DNA from: Micromonospora parathelypteridis
GTDB lineage: Bacteria > Actinomycetota > Actinomycetes > Mycobacteriales > Micromonosporaceae
Assembly: GCF_014201145.1 (NCBI RefSeq)
Contig: NZ_JACHDP010000001.1
Coordinates: forward strand, 2,480,001-2,544,000
Direction of reading: 5' to 3'
Length of the DNA: 64,000 nt
The position numbers and the translations under genes are program-made. The notes beneath the pieces are model-generated. The model was given only the letters and a program-made list of their open reading frames with translations. It ran no database searches and was not told where the DNA came from. This document shows, in pieces, positions 8,008 through 15,331 of the stretch; position 1 is the first letter of the stretch, and each line of letters begins with the position of its first letter.

Positions 8008-8514
8008 ATGCTCGGTCAGGATGCTCTCGCTCGCCTCCAGGACGCCACCACTCTTTGGAGCATCAGGCACGGCACGGCGGCCGAGGTGATCGAGGCCGTC
8101 TGTGACTGCCTCGTGGCGGGCGTTGACAGCCCCTCGCTGCGCATCCTGGCCGGAGTCTCGCCCTCCGCCAGCAGCCATGAACTGCTCCAGTGGCTTGAAC
8201 CCACCCTTGACGAGCTTGGCCTGACCTTCTTCCCCGAAGGCAGCCAAGAGGGCAAGGACGCTGCCGTACGCATCATGGCGACCAAGCTTCTCGCTGGCAC
8301 CCTCTCCCCGCGCGAGCTGGCGCGTTGGGCTCACTCGGTCATCGGGCACGACGGCACGCCGCTCGCGGAAGAGTTGGTCATGCTCGACGACATCTACGAC
8401 ATGCTGGAGTTCTGCGAGGAGACCGAAGCGGACATCGATGCACGCGTTCTGGCCGAGGCCCGGCGCTTGACCGCTACTGGCGACGCCACGTCGGCCGCTG
8501 ACTCCACCGTCTGA
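8008..8514 (+). CDS. Conserved protein of unknown function, between two integrase 3' ends
   Basis: A 168-residue, mostly helical acidic protein starting MLGQDALARLQDA. It contains PRELARWAHSVIGHDG and LVMLDDIYDMLEFCEETEAD, a pattern I recall from actinobacterial hypothetical proteins often found as small cargo genes. No signal peptide, membrane helix or catalytic motif is seen, and no good ribosome site precedes the ATG. It is oriented against all its neighbours and is trapped between the integrase remnant and the intact integrase, converging on the latter. An immunity or adaptor role is possible but unsupported. Confidence 0.65.
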   Translation: MLGQDALARLQDATTLWSIRHGTAAEVIEAVCDCLVAGVDSPSLRILAGVSPSASSHELLQWLEPTLDELGLTFFPEGSQEGKDAAVRIMATKLLAGTLSPRELARWAHSVIGHDGTPLAEELVMLDDIYDMLEFCEETEADIDARVLAEARRLTATGDATSAADSTV

Positions 8515-8525
8515 TTCATACGGGG

Positions 8526-9962
8526 TCACGCCAGAGCCTCGCCGATCTTGTCGTTCATGGTGTCGTCGCCGCCGTCGATGCAGTTCGCGTAGACGCGGAG
8601 CAGGACGGCGACGCCATGGCCCAGGCGCCGGGCGACCTCGGTGGGCGGCACGCCGGCATTCAGCCAGAGCGAGGCCGCCGCGTGCCGCAGGTCGTAGGGC
8701 CGGCGGACGAGCGGCGAGGCGACCTGCGATTCGGTGAGCGCCTTCTCCCGGGCGAGCTTCCACCACCGGTCGTAGACCGACTCAGAGAGCGGCCCACCGT
8801 GCAGGCCCCGGAAGAACCGACCGTCCGGGCCGACCCCGTGATTCTCGACGTGCGCGCACAGCAGTTCGACGAGCCGGGGCGGGATCGGGACCGTGCGAGT
8901 CTCGGCCCTCCCCCGGTGCTTGAGTCCGCGCCGCTCGTGGGAGCCGCCGTCATCGGTCCAGTGCGACCCGGCGCGCGGCGAGGTGCCGGCGAGCACCAGG
9001 CGGCCCCAGCGATGTTCGATCTTCTCGTGGTCGCAGGACCGGGAAGGCTTGACGGCCGCCAGGTCGTCGAAGTCGGCCCCGCAGTCGGCGCACCGGCCGG
9101 CAAGGTCGCAGTCCTCCCGCCGAAGGTCCGCGGCTTCCGACGGCCGCATCCCCGCGTAGTAGAGGCAACCGAAGAACGCGGTGACCTTGTCGGCACGTTT
9201 GCCGAGAGATTTCACCGCCTCCAGCAGCGTGGCGACCTGCGCCGGGTTCGCCACCACACGCCGGTCGATGGACTGCGCGACCTCGGGGGCGGTCCACTGG
9301 ACCCGGTCGACCGGGTTGGAATCGATCAGCTCCAGCTCGACGGCGTACCCGAGCACGTTGTAGAAGGTGGCCCGCTTCCGCTGGACGGTGGAGGCAGCCG
9401 CGGGCTTGCCGTCGAGGCGTACGCACAGGCTGTCGAGGACGCGGCGGACCATCGCCGGTGAGTCGAGTTCGACTACCGGGAGGGACGCGGTTTCCAGCCA
9501 GGCGAGGGCCGCCGCGTGTTCGGCCGGGATCTCCTCGGACCAGCGGCGTGGGTTGAGGCCGTAGAGGTACAGCGCCTCACGGAGCAGGGCGTCAGTCGGT
9601 CGGCCCCGCTTCGCTGGCCGAGTCAGGGTCACCGTGATCGAGGTCAACGCTTCGACGATCGACCGCCGGGTCTTGGCCGCCGCCCGGGGCCACTTCATCT
9701 CGACGTACGCGCGGCTGTGCGCGTACCAGGTGGTGGGGTTCTTGGTTCTGGCCTCGGAGACCGGGCGGCCGGTGGCCGGGTCGAAGGGCTCCCCAGCGTT
9801 GGCCGCCTGGACCAGCTCGGCGCGGAACGAGTGCGCCAGGGCCTTGGTACGGAACATGTCCTCGAAGCGTTGGCCGCTCACCGCCCAGCGGACCCGCCAC
9901 GGCCGAGCCTTCCGATCAGCACGCTTGGCGATCTCCCAGATCTGGACCTCGTAGCTCTTCAT
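8526..9962 (-). CDS. int: Tyrosine site-specific integrase of the AICE
   Basis: A 478-residue tyrosine recombinase that integrates and excises the element at tRNA-Tyr. The ATG at 9960-9962 overlaps the xis stop (ATGA), so it is preferred to an in-frame start 30 nt upstream. The N-terminal half is the arm- and core-binding region. Catalytic elements are Arg in YAGMRPSEA, the box II segment PYDLRHAAA (Tyr where many relatives have His), His in LGHGVAV and the nucleophile Tyr in RVYANCID. An insert with CADCGADF and a distant Cys/His pair (RSCDHE) resembles a zinc knuckle. A degenerate copy of its last 60 residues lies at 7728. Confidence 0.95.
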   Translation of the reverse strand: MKSYEVQIWEIAKRADRKARPWRVRWAVSGQRFEDMFRTKALAHSFRAELVQAANAGEPFDPATGRPVSEARTKNPTTWYAHSRAYVEMKWPRAAAKTRRSIVEALTSITVTLTRPAKRGRPTDALLREALYLYGLNPRRWSEEIPAEHAAALAWLETASLPVVELDSPAMVRRVLDSLCVRLDGKPAAASTVQRKRATFYNVLGYAVELELIDSNPVDRVQWTAPEVAQSIDRRVVANPAQVATLLEAVKSLGKRADKVTAFFGCLYYAGMRPSEAADLRREDCDLAGRCADCGADFDDLAAVKPSRSCDHEKIEHRWGRLVLAGTSPRAGSHWTDDGGSHERRGLKHRGRAETRTVPIPPRLVELLCAHVENHGVGPDGRFFRGLHGGPLSESVYDRWWKLAREKALTESQVASPLVRRPYDLRHAAASLWLNAGVPPTEVARRLGHGVAVLLRVYANCIDGGDDTMNDKIGEALA

Positions 9963-10144
9963 GCGGCGTCCTGCTCCAGGTCGCCGAGCCACCGACCGAG
10001 CGCCGACCGGCGGACCCGGAGCTGCCCGTTCGGAAGCTTGATCACCCGCGGCCCCTTGCCGGTCTGCCGCCAGTAGAACCAGGTCGAGCGGGGTACGCGC
10101 AGTTCAGCGAGCACTTCCGGCACGGTCAACAACTCCTCGTTCAC
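9959..10144 (-). CDS. xis: Excisionase / MerR-type helix-turn-helix protein
   Basis: A 61-residue HTH_17-type protein: LLTVPEVLAELRVPRSTWFY then WRQTGKGPRVIKLPNGQLR, the standard excisionase winged helix. The start GTG at 10142-10144 overlaps the repSA stop (GTGA), and its own stop overlaps the int start (ATGA). This places repSA, xis and int in one translationally coupled run, as in pSAM2. It should direct the integrase towards excision. Confidence 0.93.
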   Translation of the reverse strand: MNEELLTVPEVLAELRVPRSTWFYWRQTGKGPRVIKLPNGQLRVRRSALGRWLGDLEQDAA

Positions 10145-11895
10145 TGCGTCTCCTCCCCGTTGTGCTGTGCGCTGTGCTGAGTTGCCGAAAGATCTGTGGA
10201 CCCCTGCGCGGCCCGGTCTTTGGCTGCGAGCAGTTCGGACCGCCAGCGGGCCCGTTCGCTGATCGATCGCATGAGTCGGTGGGTCATCGGGCCGACGTCC
10301 GGGTCATCCGGTCGGGCCAACTCCCAGGCGTGCCGGACCCGTTCGGTGGTGTCGCCCTGGTCGTCGACGAGCTGCGTGCCGTCGGTGGTGACGCCGAGCA
10401 GTGCTCGTACCCAGGCCCGCGCGTCGTGCTTGTGGTCGGCGAGGGTCTTGCCGGACCAGTCGCGGGAGATGAGGATGCGCCGGCCGCCGATTCCGAGGGT
10501 GTCGCGCTGGTGGACCTTGCCCTTGCAGCGGCCCGGCTTGAGCTTGGCGTGCGTCTTCTTGGGCTGGACGCCGTAGAGCAGCCAGTTAGCGCACCGCTCG
10601 GTGCAGGGAGTCAGCTGGAGTTGGTGCCAGAGCCGGTCGAGATGCTTGCGTTGCCGGTCGGTGGTCGCCTTGTGGCAGTCGCCGGTGTGCTTGGTGATGT
10701 ATTTCGTGACGTACCGGATGGTCCGTTCGGCGTCCTCGGTGCCGGGCATGACGCCGCGGGCATCGACCTGGGCGCCGAAGCGCACGACGTGCACAGGCTC
10801 GGCGTCCGGGTCGTCGTCGATGATGTCGAGGGCTTCCGTCCAGGTGGTCAGCGGCTCGCGGGTGTCTGGGTCTACCCATGTCGCCGCCTGCTCGTCCCAG
10901 ATTGGGAGCCGGTCGAGGGTGTAACGCTGGACGTCGACCGAGGGCCACCACACCTGGTGATAGGTCGCCGCCGCCACGGTGCGGAGGACGTCCCGGGGGA
11001 TGGTGCCCCGGATGGCGAAGTGGGCGTGCGGAGCGAGACGGCGTTGCGGCTCGACGCAGCCGGCGTACTGGACGTTCCAGCCCACGCACCGCCGAAGGTT
11101 CTGCCAGAACCGGTCGAGAAGCCGGGGGAAGTGCACGGCGTCCCAGGCTGCGCGGCGGTAGTCGTACCTGGCGGGGTTGACCGGGGTGCCGTCGGGGCGG
11201 ACCGGGCCGTACGAGTCGAGGGTGAGCGTGAGCCACATCGACGGTTGGTAGGTGGCGCCATCCGGGGCGGTGTAGGTCTTGCCGACGGTGCGCCGCTCAA
11301 CCTTGCGCCGGGGCAGCTCGGGGGCATCCTGGCGCCGTTTGGTGGAGCGCTTGCGTCGCTGGCCAGGCTCGTCGTCCTGGTCCTCGTCGTCGGTGGCATG
11401 GGGTGGTCCGACGCGCCCGCGCAAACCTTCAGCGGCGATGGCTTCCTCTACCTCGCGGATAGCCTCGTCGAGGTCGGTCACCTGGTCCCACTGGGCGGCG
11501 CGTACGGCCTCGTCGCGGGAGAACTCCAGGTGTGCGCGGAACAGGATCAGTGACTTCTGCGCCTCGGTCGCGGGTTCCGGGCCGGGTAGTGGTTCGTCGT
11601 CGCGGTGCCAGCCCTCGCGGATCTGGGCCTGCCGTAGCCGGCGGTTCTTCTTGGCGCACGGCGGGCACTTGTCCTCCCGGGTCGCCCCGCAGGGCAGGTC
11701 GATGACCTCGGTCAGGCCGGTGTCGAGGTCGGTCCGGCGCATGGCGAGCGGACGGACGCAGACGCCGTACTCGATGGCGATGTCCTTGAGGACGTCGATC
11801 GAACGCGGCAGCGCCATGCGGGCCGCCCGCGACCCCGGCCGAGGAGCAATCGGGGTCGGGGCGGGTTCGAGGCCGGGCAGGGTGGGAGCCGTCAT
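10141..11895 (-). CDS. repSA: RepSA-type rolling-circle replication initiator
   Basis: A 584-residue initiator that nicks the element's origin. The HUH motif is PHAHFAIRG (His290 and His292), and the nucleophile motif is RYVTKYITKH (near Tyr395). A Cys-rich patch (CGATREDKCPPCAKK) near residue 73 is typical of this family. The start ATG at 11893-11895 overlaps the upstream gene's stop (ATGA); an in-frame extension to 12024 lies inside that gene and is rejected. The double-strand origin is not evident by eye. It allows the autonomous copies needed for conjugation. Confidence 0.93.
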   Translation of the reverse strand: MTAPTLPGLEPAPTPIAPRPGSRAARMALPRSIDVLKDIAIEYGVCVRPLAMRRTDLDTGLTEVIDLPCGATREDKCPPCAKKNRRLRQAQIREGWHRDDEPLPGPEPATEAQKSLILFRAHLEFSRDEAVRAAQWDQVTDLDEAIREVEEAIAAEGLRGRVGPPHATDDEDQDDEPGQRRKRSTKRRQDAPELPRRKVERRTVGKTYTAPDGATYQPSMWLTLTLDSYGPVRPDGTPVNPARYDYRRAAWDAVHFPRLLDRFWQNLRRCVGWNVQYAGCVEPQRRLAPHAHFAIRGTIPRDVLRTVAAATYHQVWWPSVDVQRYTLDRLPIWDEQAATWVDPDTREPLTTWTEALDIIDDDPDAEPVHVVRFGAQVDARGVMPGTEDAERTIRYVTKYITKHTGDCHKATTDRQRKHLDRLWHQLQLTPCTERCANWLLYGVQPKKTHAKLKPGRCKGKVHQRDTLGIGGRRILISRDWSGKTLADHKHDARAWVRALLGVTTDGTQLVDDQGDTTERVRHAWELARPDDPDVGPMTHRLMRSISERARWRSELLAAKDRAAQGSTDLSATQHSAQHNGEETQ

Positions 11896-12434
11896 CGGAT
11901 GATCCCGACGACCTGGGGCCGATTGGGCTGGACGACACCGACCCGAGGCAGCACCGCGGCTGATGCCGGCGGCATCACCGGAGCCGGCGGCGCGGGTTCG
12001 ACAGGCTGCGGCTCGTCGTACCAATCGCCCTGCGGCTGATCGGGCTCCGCTGCCGGCGCGGCGGTGGGTGCGCTGGACAGGACGACCTTCACCAGGGCGA
12101 GGAAGGCCAGCGACGGCACCGCCGCGACGATCCAGCCCCAGACGGACGGTTCGGCTTCGGCGACCTGGGCGGCGAGGGAGAGCAGCGCGAACGCGATCAG
12201 GAGGACGCCGACCAGGCCGACAGGTCGACCGGTGCGACGGCGGGCACGGATCTCCAGGCCGAGGTAGATCGCCATCAGCTCGACCGCCACGGCGTTGGCC
12301 CAGCCGATCCAGTCGGGCTGGCCGTGGGCAACGGTCAGGTCGTGGACGTGGGTGAAGGCGGCGGCGCCGGCCATGGTGCCGATGGCGAGCAGGATCAGCA
12401 CCCGGACGCCGGACTCGGCGCGTTCGCGGATCAT
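11892..12434 (-). CDS. DUF2637-like membrane protein, probable spread (Spd) protein
   Basis: A 180-residue protein with about four hydrophobic helices in its first 120 residues (LILLAIGTMAGAAAF; WANAVAVELMAIYLGLEI; LVGVLLIAFALLSLAA; WIVAAVPSLAFLALV), then a Pro/Ala-rich cytoplasmic tail. The helical part matches DUF2637 proteins found between repSA and tra in AICEs, where Spd proteins help spread plasmid DNA within the recipient mycelium. Both ends overlap neighbours by 4 nt. Confidence 0.82.
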   Translation of the reverse strand: MIRERAESGVRVLILLAIGTMAGAAAFTHVHDLTVAHGQPDWIGWANAVAVELMAIYLGLEIRARRRTGRPVGLVGVLLIAFALLSLAAQVAEAEPSVWGWIVAAVPSLAFLALVKVVLSSAPTAAPAAEPDQPQGDWYDEPQPVEPAPPAPVMPPASAAVLPRVGVVQPNRPQVVGIIR

Positions 12435-12619
12435 CGGCCGCTGCCGTTGTCGCGGACGGTCAGGGTGATGCAGATCTGCTGGCCGTTCAGGTCACGGCGG
12501 CGGTTGACCATGTGCGCCAGGCCGTGCAGGGCACCGGCGAGCCGGTCCGGGGAGCCGTTGAGTTCGATGTGCAGCGGCTTGAGGCGGTGGGTGCCGAGGA
12601 AGAAGCTTTTGAGGGACAT
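12431..12619 (-). CDS. Small AICE backbone protein, unknown function
   Basis: A 62-residue protein beginning MSLKSFFLGTHRLKPLHIEL. It has a good ribosome site (GGAGG 6 nt before the ATG) and its stop overlaps the next start (ATGA). It is basic with no hydrophobic helix. Its position between the translocase and spread genes suggests a transfer-related role, but nothing in the sequence proves it. Confidence 0.7.
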   Translation of the reverse strand: MSLKSFFLGTHRLKPLHIELNGSPDRLAGALHGLAHMVNRRRDLNGQQICITLTVRDNGSGR

Positions 12620-12622
12620 CGG

Positions 12623-12889
12623 TTACCTCCGGGCCGGGGCGACGCGGGTACGGATGTGGTCGGGTGGCTCGCCGAGGGAGGCCACCGCTTCGGAGAGGCA
12701 GCGCCACAGCGCCCACGCCTCGTCAGGGGTCAGGTACATGCGGCGCCGGCCGCCGCCTACTGCGAGATAGACCGGGTACGCATCGGGCCGGGCGGGGTCG
12801 ACGCGAACGGACACCGCCGTGCTGGTGGCGCCGTCGGTGCCGGGAGCGCGCAGCCGGTAGAAGGTTCGGCCGTCGGTCGGGGCGGTCAC
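12623..12889 (-). CDS. Small AICE backbone protein, unknown function
   Basis: An 88-residue protein beginning MTAPTDGRTFYRLRAPGTDG. It contains RPDAYPVYLAVGGGRRRMYL and a C-terminal helix with DEAWALWRCLSEAV. The GTG start overlaps the traB stop (GTGA), so it is translated after the translocase in the same operon. No enzyme motif or membrane segment is seen. Similar-sized genes occupy this slot in other AICEs. Confidence 0.7.
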   Translation of the reverse strand: MTAPTDGRTFYRLRAPGTDGATSTAVSVRVDPARPDAYPVYLAVGGGRRRMYLTPDEAWALWRCLSEAVASLGEPPDHIRTRVAPARR

Positions 12890-14511
12890 CGCGGCTCACC
12901 CCCGTCGGTGTCCCGGTCGAGGATGTTCAGCAGCGAATCCGGAAGCAGTGGTCCGCGACGCTGCCGGGGCAGAGGCGGCCGGGTTGGTTCGGTGGCGGTT
13001 TCCCGGCCGACCTGGGCGAGGATGTCCGCCGCGTCGGCCGGCGCCGGGTACTCGGCGGCCAGCTCCCGGATGTGGTCGTCAGAGATGTAGGAAAAGCGCA
13101 CCCGCGCCGGCTCTGGAATGCCGTCGAGAATCACGTAGCCGACCCCCTTGGCCCAGCGGGGCATCTGGTCGGCGAGGGCACCCCGGTTGCGGGCACCGTC
13201 ACCCAACACGAGGTCGACCTGAGCAGCCTCGGTCAGGCCGAGCGCGATCCGGGTCGGGAACAGGTCCCGGAACGGCAGCACCTCCTTGCGGGGGTCCTGC
13301 AACGCGGCCACCACCAGGACGCCGACGCCGGCACCCTGCGACAGCAGCAGACCGAGCGACCCGGCGACGCGCTTACGCAGGTCGACATCCTGGAGGTACG
13401 CGGTCAGTGCCGCCATCTCGTCGATGACGACCACGACCAGGGGGTCATCCAGGGTCGGCGTGTGGACCCGCACCGCGCCGGCAAGCCGGGTCTGCCGCTC
13501 CCGCATCACTGTCACGGCCTCGTCGAGCAGATCGGCCATGGCCTCGAACGACTTGCAGGCGAACCGCGCGAACAACGGCCGACCCATCGCGAACTCCATG
13601 CCGCCCTTGGGATCGATCACCCAGAGCCGGACCAGCCCGGAGGAGATCCCACCGGCCAGGACCCGGACCAGCGACCACAGCACCGAGCCCTTACCGGAGC
13701 GGGTGGCACCGCCGATGAGTACGTGCGTGGCCAGCAGGTGCAGGCACCAGTGCCGCAGGTCTTCCCGTCGAGCCAGGGGTAGCGCGGTGAAGTCGGGCAC
13801 CGATGGGACGTCGAACGGGTCGACCAGGGTGCGCAGCGCATCCGTGCGGACCACCACCAGGTAGACCACCGACGGCCGGTCGCGGAACCGCAACCGGTCC
13901 ACCGCGCCCAGGACCAGCGCCCAGTAGCCCGACCGGATCGGCGGTTCATCGGGACGCTCGGAGTAGACCCGGGCGTGCCGCCGGCCGAAGGCGTACGCCA
14001 GGTTCGCCGTCGCCTTCTGGAACTCCTCCGGTGTCTGGCCGCGGACCATGCGGATGGTCAGCACGTCGAGCGCCTGATCCGAACGGACCCGCAGCAACTC
14101 CGGCAGGACCGTGCGATGGTCGTACACCTTGGCCAGCCCGCAGAGGGTCATTGCCTCGCGCCAGGCCCGCCGGTAGACGAAGAGTTGGCGGAACCGGCCG
14201 AGGATCGGGCCGGCGCACCAGGTCCACCAGGACGACTCGTGCCGCCACCGCCACAGCGCCGAGACGGCAGCGGCCAGGACCACGGGCACGATCACGCCGG
14301 ACCGGCCGAACTCGCGGTAGAGGCTCACCCCAGCCACGACCAGGGCGACGGCGAGCGGGTGGCGAAGACACCACCACAGGCCACGCCACAGCCACCGCAG
14401 CACCAGGCCGACCGCGATCAGCCAGACCGGCAACTCCAGCCGGCGCGGCCGGATCACCATCAGATCCCCGGCGGTGGTCATCACGACCTCGCCACGCGGC
14501 CGGCGCATCAT
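12886..14511 (-). CDS. FtsK/SpoIIIE-type DNA translocase TraB, conjugal transfer
   Basis: A 541-residue protein that pumps double-stranded element DNA between mycelia, the single-protein transfer mode of AICEs. Hydrophobic helices lie at about 28-50 and 50-87. Walker A is GGATRSGKGS (267-276), Walker B is VVVVIDE (about 358-364), and the FtsK segment ALQDPRKEVLPFRDLFPTR follows. Starts at 14511, 14508 or 14481 are all in frame; the last has GAGG nearby. An 18-codon ORF ends over the first start codons. A hairpin separates the gene from pra. Confidence 0.93.
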   Translation of the reverse strand: MMRRPRGEVVMTTAGDLMVIRPRRLELPVWLIAVGLVLRWLWRGLWWCLRHPLAVALVVAGVSLYREFGRSGVIVPVVLAAAVSALWRWRHESSWWTWCAGPILGRFRQLFVYRRAWREAMTLCGLAKVYDHRTVLPELLRVRSDQALDVLTIRMVRGQTPEEFQKATANLAYAFGRRHARVYSERPDEPPIRSGYWALVLGAVDRLRFRDRPSVVYLVVVRTDALRTLVDPFDVPSVPDFTALPLARREDLRHWCLHLLATHVLIGGATRSGKGSVLWSLVRVLAGGISSGLVRLWVIDPKGGMEFAMGRPLFARFACKSFEAMADLLDEAVTVMRERQTRLAGAVRVHTPTLDDPLVVVVIDEMAALTAYLQDVDLRKRVAGSLGLLLSQGAGVGVLVVAALQDPRKEVLPFRDLFPTRIALGLTEAAQVDLVLGDGARNRGALADQMPRWAKGVGYVILDGIPEPARVRFSYISDDHIRELAAEYPAPADAADILAQVGRETATEPTRPPLPRQRRGPLLPDSLLNILDRDTDGGEPR

Positions 14512-14564
14512 CGCGCACCCGCCACTGTGGGCCGCCGCAGGACGGCAGGCATACGCTTGGACAT
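14508..14564 (-). CDS. 18-residue leader-type ORF overlapping the traB start
   Basis: ATG 14562-14564 preceded by GAGAGG opens an 18-codon frame, MSKRMPAVLRRPTVAGAR, that stops at 14508-14510 over the ATGATGA where traB begins. It is basic. It could be a small protein or a coupling leader that feeds ribosomes to traB. The evidence is only its ribosome site and precise overlap. Confidence 0.4.
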   Translation of the reverse strand: MSKRMPAVLRRPTVAGAR

Positions 14565-14603
14565 GTCACTACCTCTCTCGGCAGAGCAGGGGAAAGAGAC
14601 AGA

Positions 14604-14643
14604 GGGCGGGGCTGCCGTCCGCCAAGACCTGACAGCCCCGCCC
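14604..14643 (-). terminator. Hairpin between pra and the transfer operon
   Basis: The perfect 11-bp stem GGGCGGGGCTG (14604-14614) pairs with CAGCCCCGCCC (14633-14643) around 18 nt. It lies 13 nt past the pra stop and before the 18-codon ORF. It probably terminates or attenuates pra transcripts, so that the transfer operon depends on readthrough or its own promoter. Confidence 0.7.
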
Positions 14644-14656
14644 CCACCAAATGCGG

Positions 14657-15052
14657 CTACTGCGCCGCCTTCGCGGCCACGCCCGCCGGGGCACGCATCC
14701 CGGTCGCCCGCAGCGAATACGCCATCCGACCGTTGTTGCCCACGTACGGCGTGACGGTCATGCCGTCGAACTCCACCGCCTCGAACAGGCCGCCCGTCGG
14801 CGGGACCGGCTGGTAGTCCGCCGAGATCTTGACCGTCGTCTCCCGCGACCGCTTCCCCAGCTCCGGATCCAGGTCCATCACCCGGACCTGCCACACCCGC
14901 TGGCCGGTCAGCTTGTCCTTCGCCGGGCTACGCCGACCGGTCTTCTCGTCGTAGTCCTCGACCTCGCCCAGGGACTCGGGCACCAACGCGCACCCCGCCG
15001 GGAACACGTCCTCACACCGCACCGCGAACCTCGTGCCGCCTCGCAGAGCCAC
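14657..15052 (-). CDS. Pra-like activator of AICE replication, integration and excision
   Basis: A 131-residue protein with the pattern of AICE proteins annotated as replication, integration and excision activators: FAVRCEDVFPAGCALVPESL, then GQRVWQVRVMDLDPE, VKISADYQPVPPTGG and MAYSLRATGM. In pSAM2, Pra switches on the int-xis-repSA genes and is held off by KorSA. The GTG start at 15050-15052 has GGAGG 7 nt upstream. Two exact inverted operator copies lie 22-71 nt before the start, so the pSAM2 circuit seems conserved here. Confidence 0.82.
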   Translation of the reverse strand: MALRGGTRFAVRCEDVFPAGCALVPESLGEVEDYDEKTGRRSPAKDKLTGQRVWQVRVMDLDPELGKRSRETTVKISADYQPVPPTGGLFEAVEFDGMTVTPYVGNNGRMAYSLRATGMRAPAGVAAKAAQ

Positions 15053-15073
15053 CGCTCAACCTCCAACTTGTTA

Positions 15074-15123
15074 ACTTGTCTGCCAAGTTGCGGTCCAAGG
15101 TAGACGGCACTTGGCAGACAAGT
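15074..15123. promoter_or_regulatory. Paired operator upstream of pra, probable KorSA-like repressor site
   Basis: ACTTGTCTGCCAAGT (15074-15088) and its exact reverse complement (15109-15123) face each other 35 bp apart centre to centre. Each is also an ACTTG-N5-CAAGT palindrome. A related palindrome lies just before the GntR repressor gene at 20198. In pSAM2 the GntR-family KorSA binds palindromes at pra and at its own gene; the assignment here is by analogy. Confidence 0.75.
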
Positions 15124-15331
15124 CAACAACTCATGGCATGCCGTGGAGTCGCCGGCGACCCGGCCGTAAGACCTTGAAGCCGCCCAGTGCGGGGGTAGAA
15201 CCCCTATGACACGTTTTGCCCAGCAATGAGCTCCGACTCCCTGGCCCTGCTGTACGTATCGCCCAACGCCATGTTCATTTAGGATGGAGATCCCAGGATG
15301 ATCAATCGCATTTGATGGGAATCGTTATCCC

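Noticed and set aside
7744..8766. A 340-codon minus-strand frame across the integrase tail duplication
   Set aside because: It reads the duplicated integrase tails in a wrong frame (Arg/His/Pro-rich) and overlaps two better-supported features.
11896..12024. An N-terminal extension of RepSA of 43 codons
   Set aside because: It lies inside the upstream membrane protein gene in another frame; the ATGA overlap at 11892-11895 marks the real start.
12431..12889. A toxin-antitoxin pair formed by the two small AICE genes
   Set aside because: They sit in the backbone between spd and traB, neither resembles a known toxin or antitoxin, and similar small genes are normal there.
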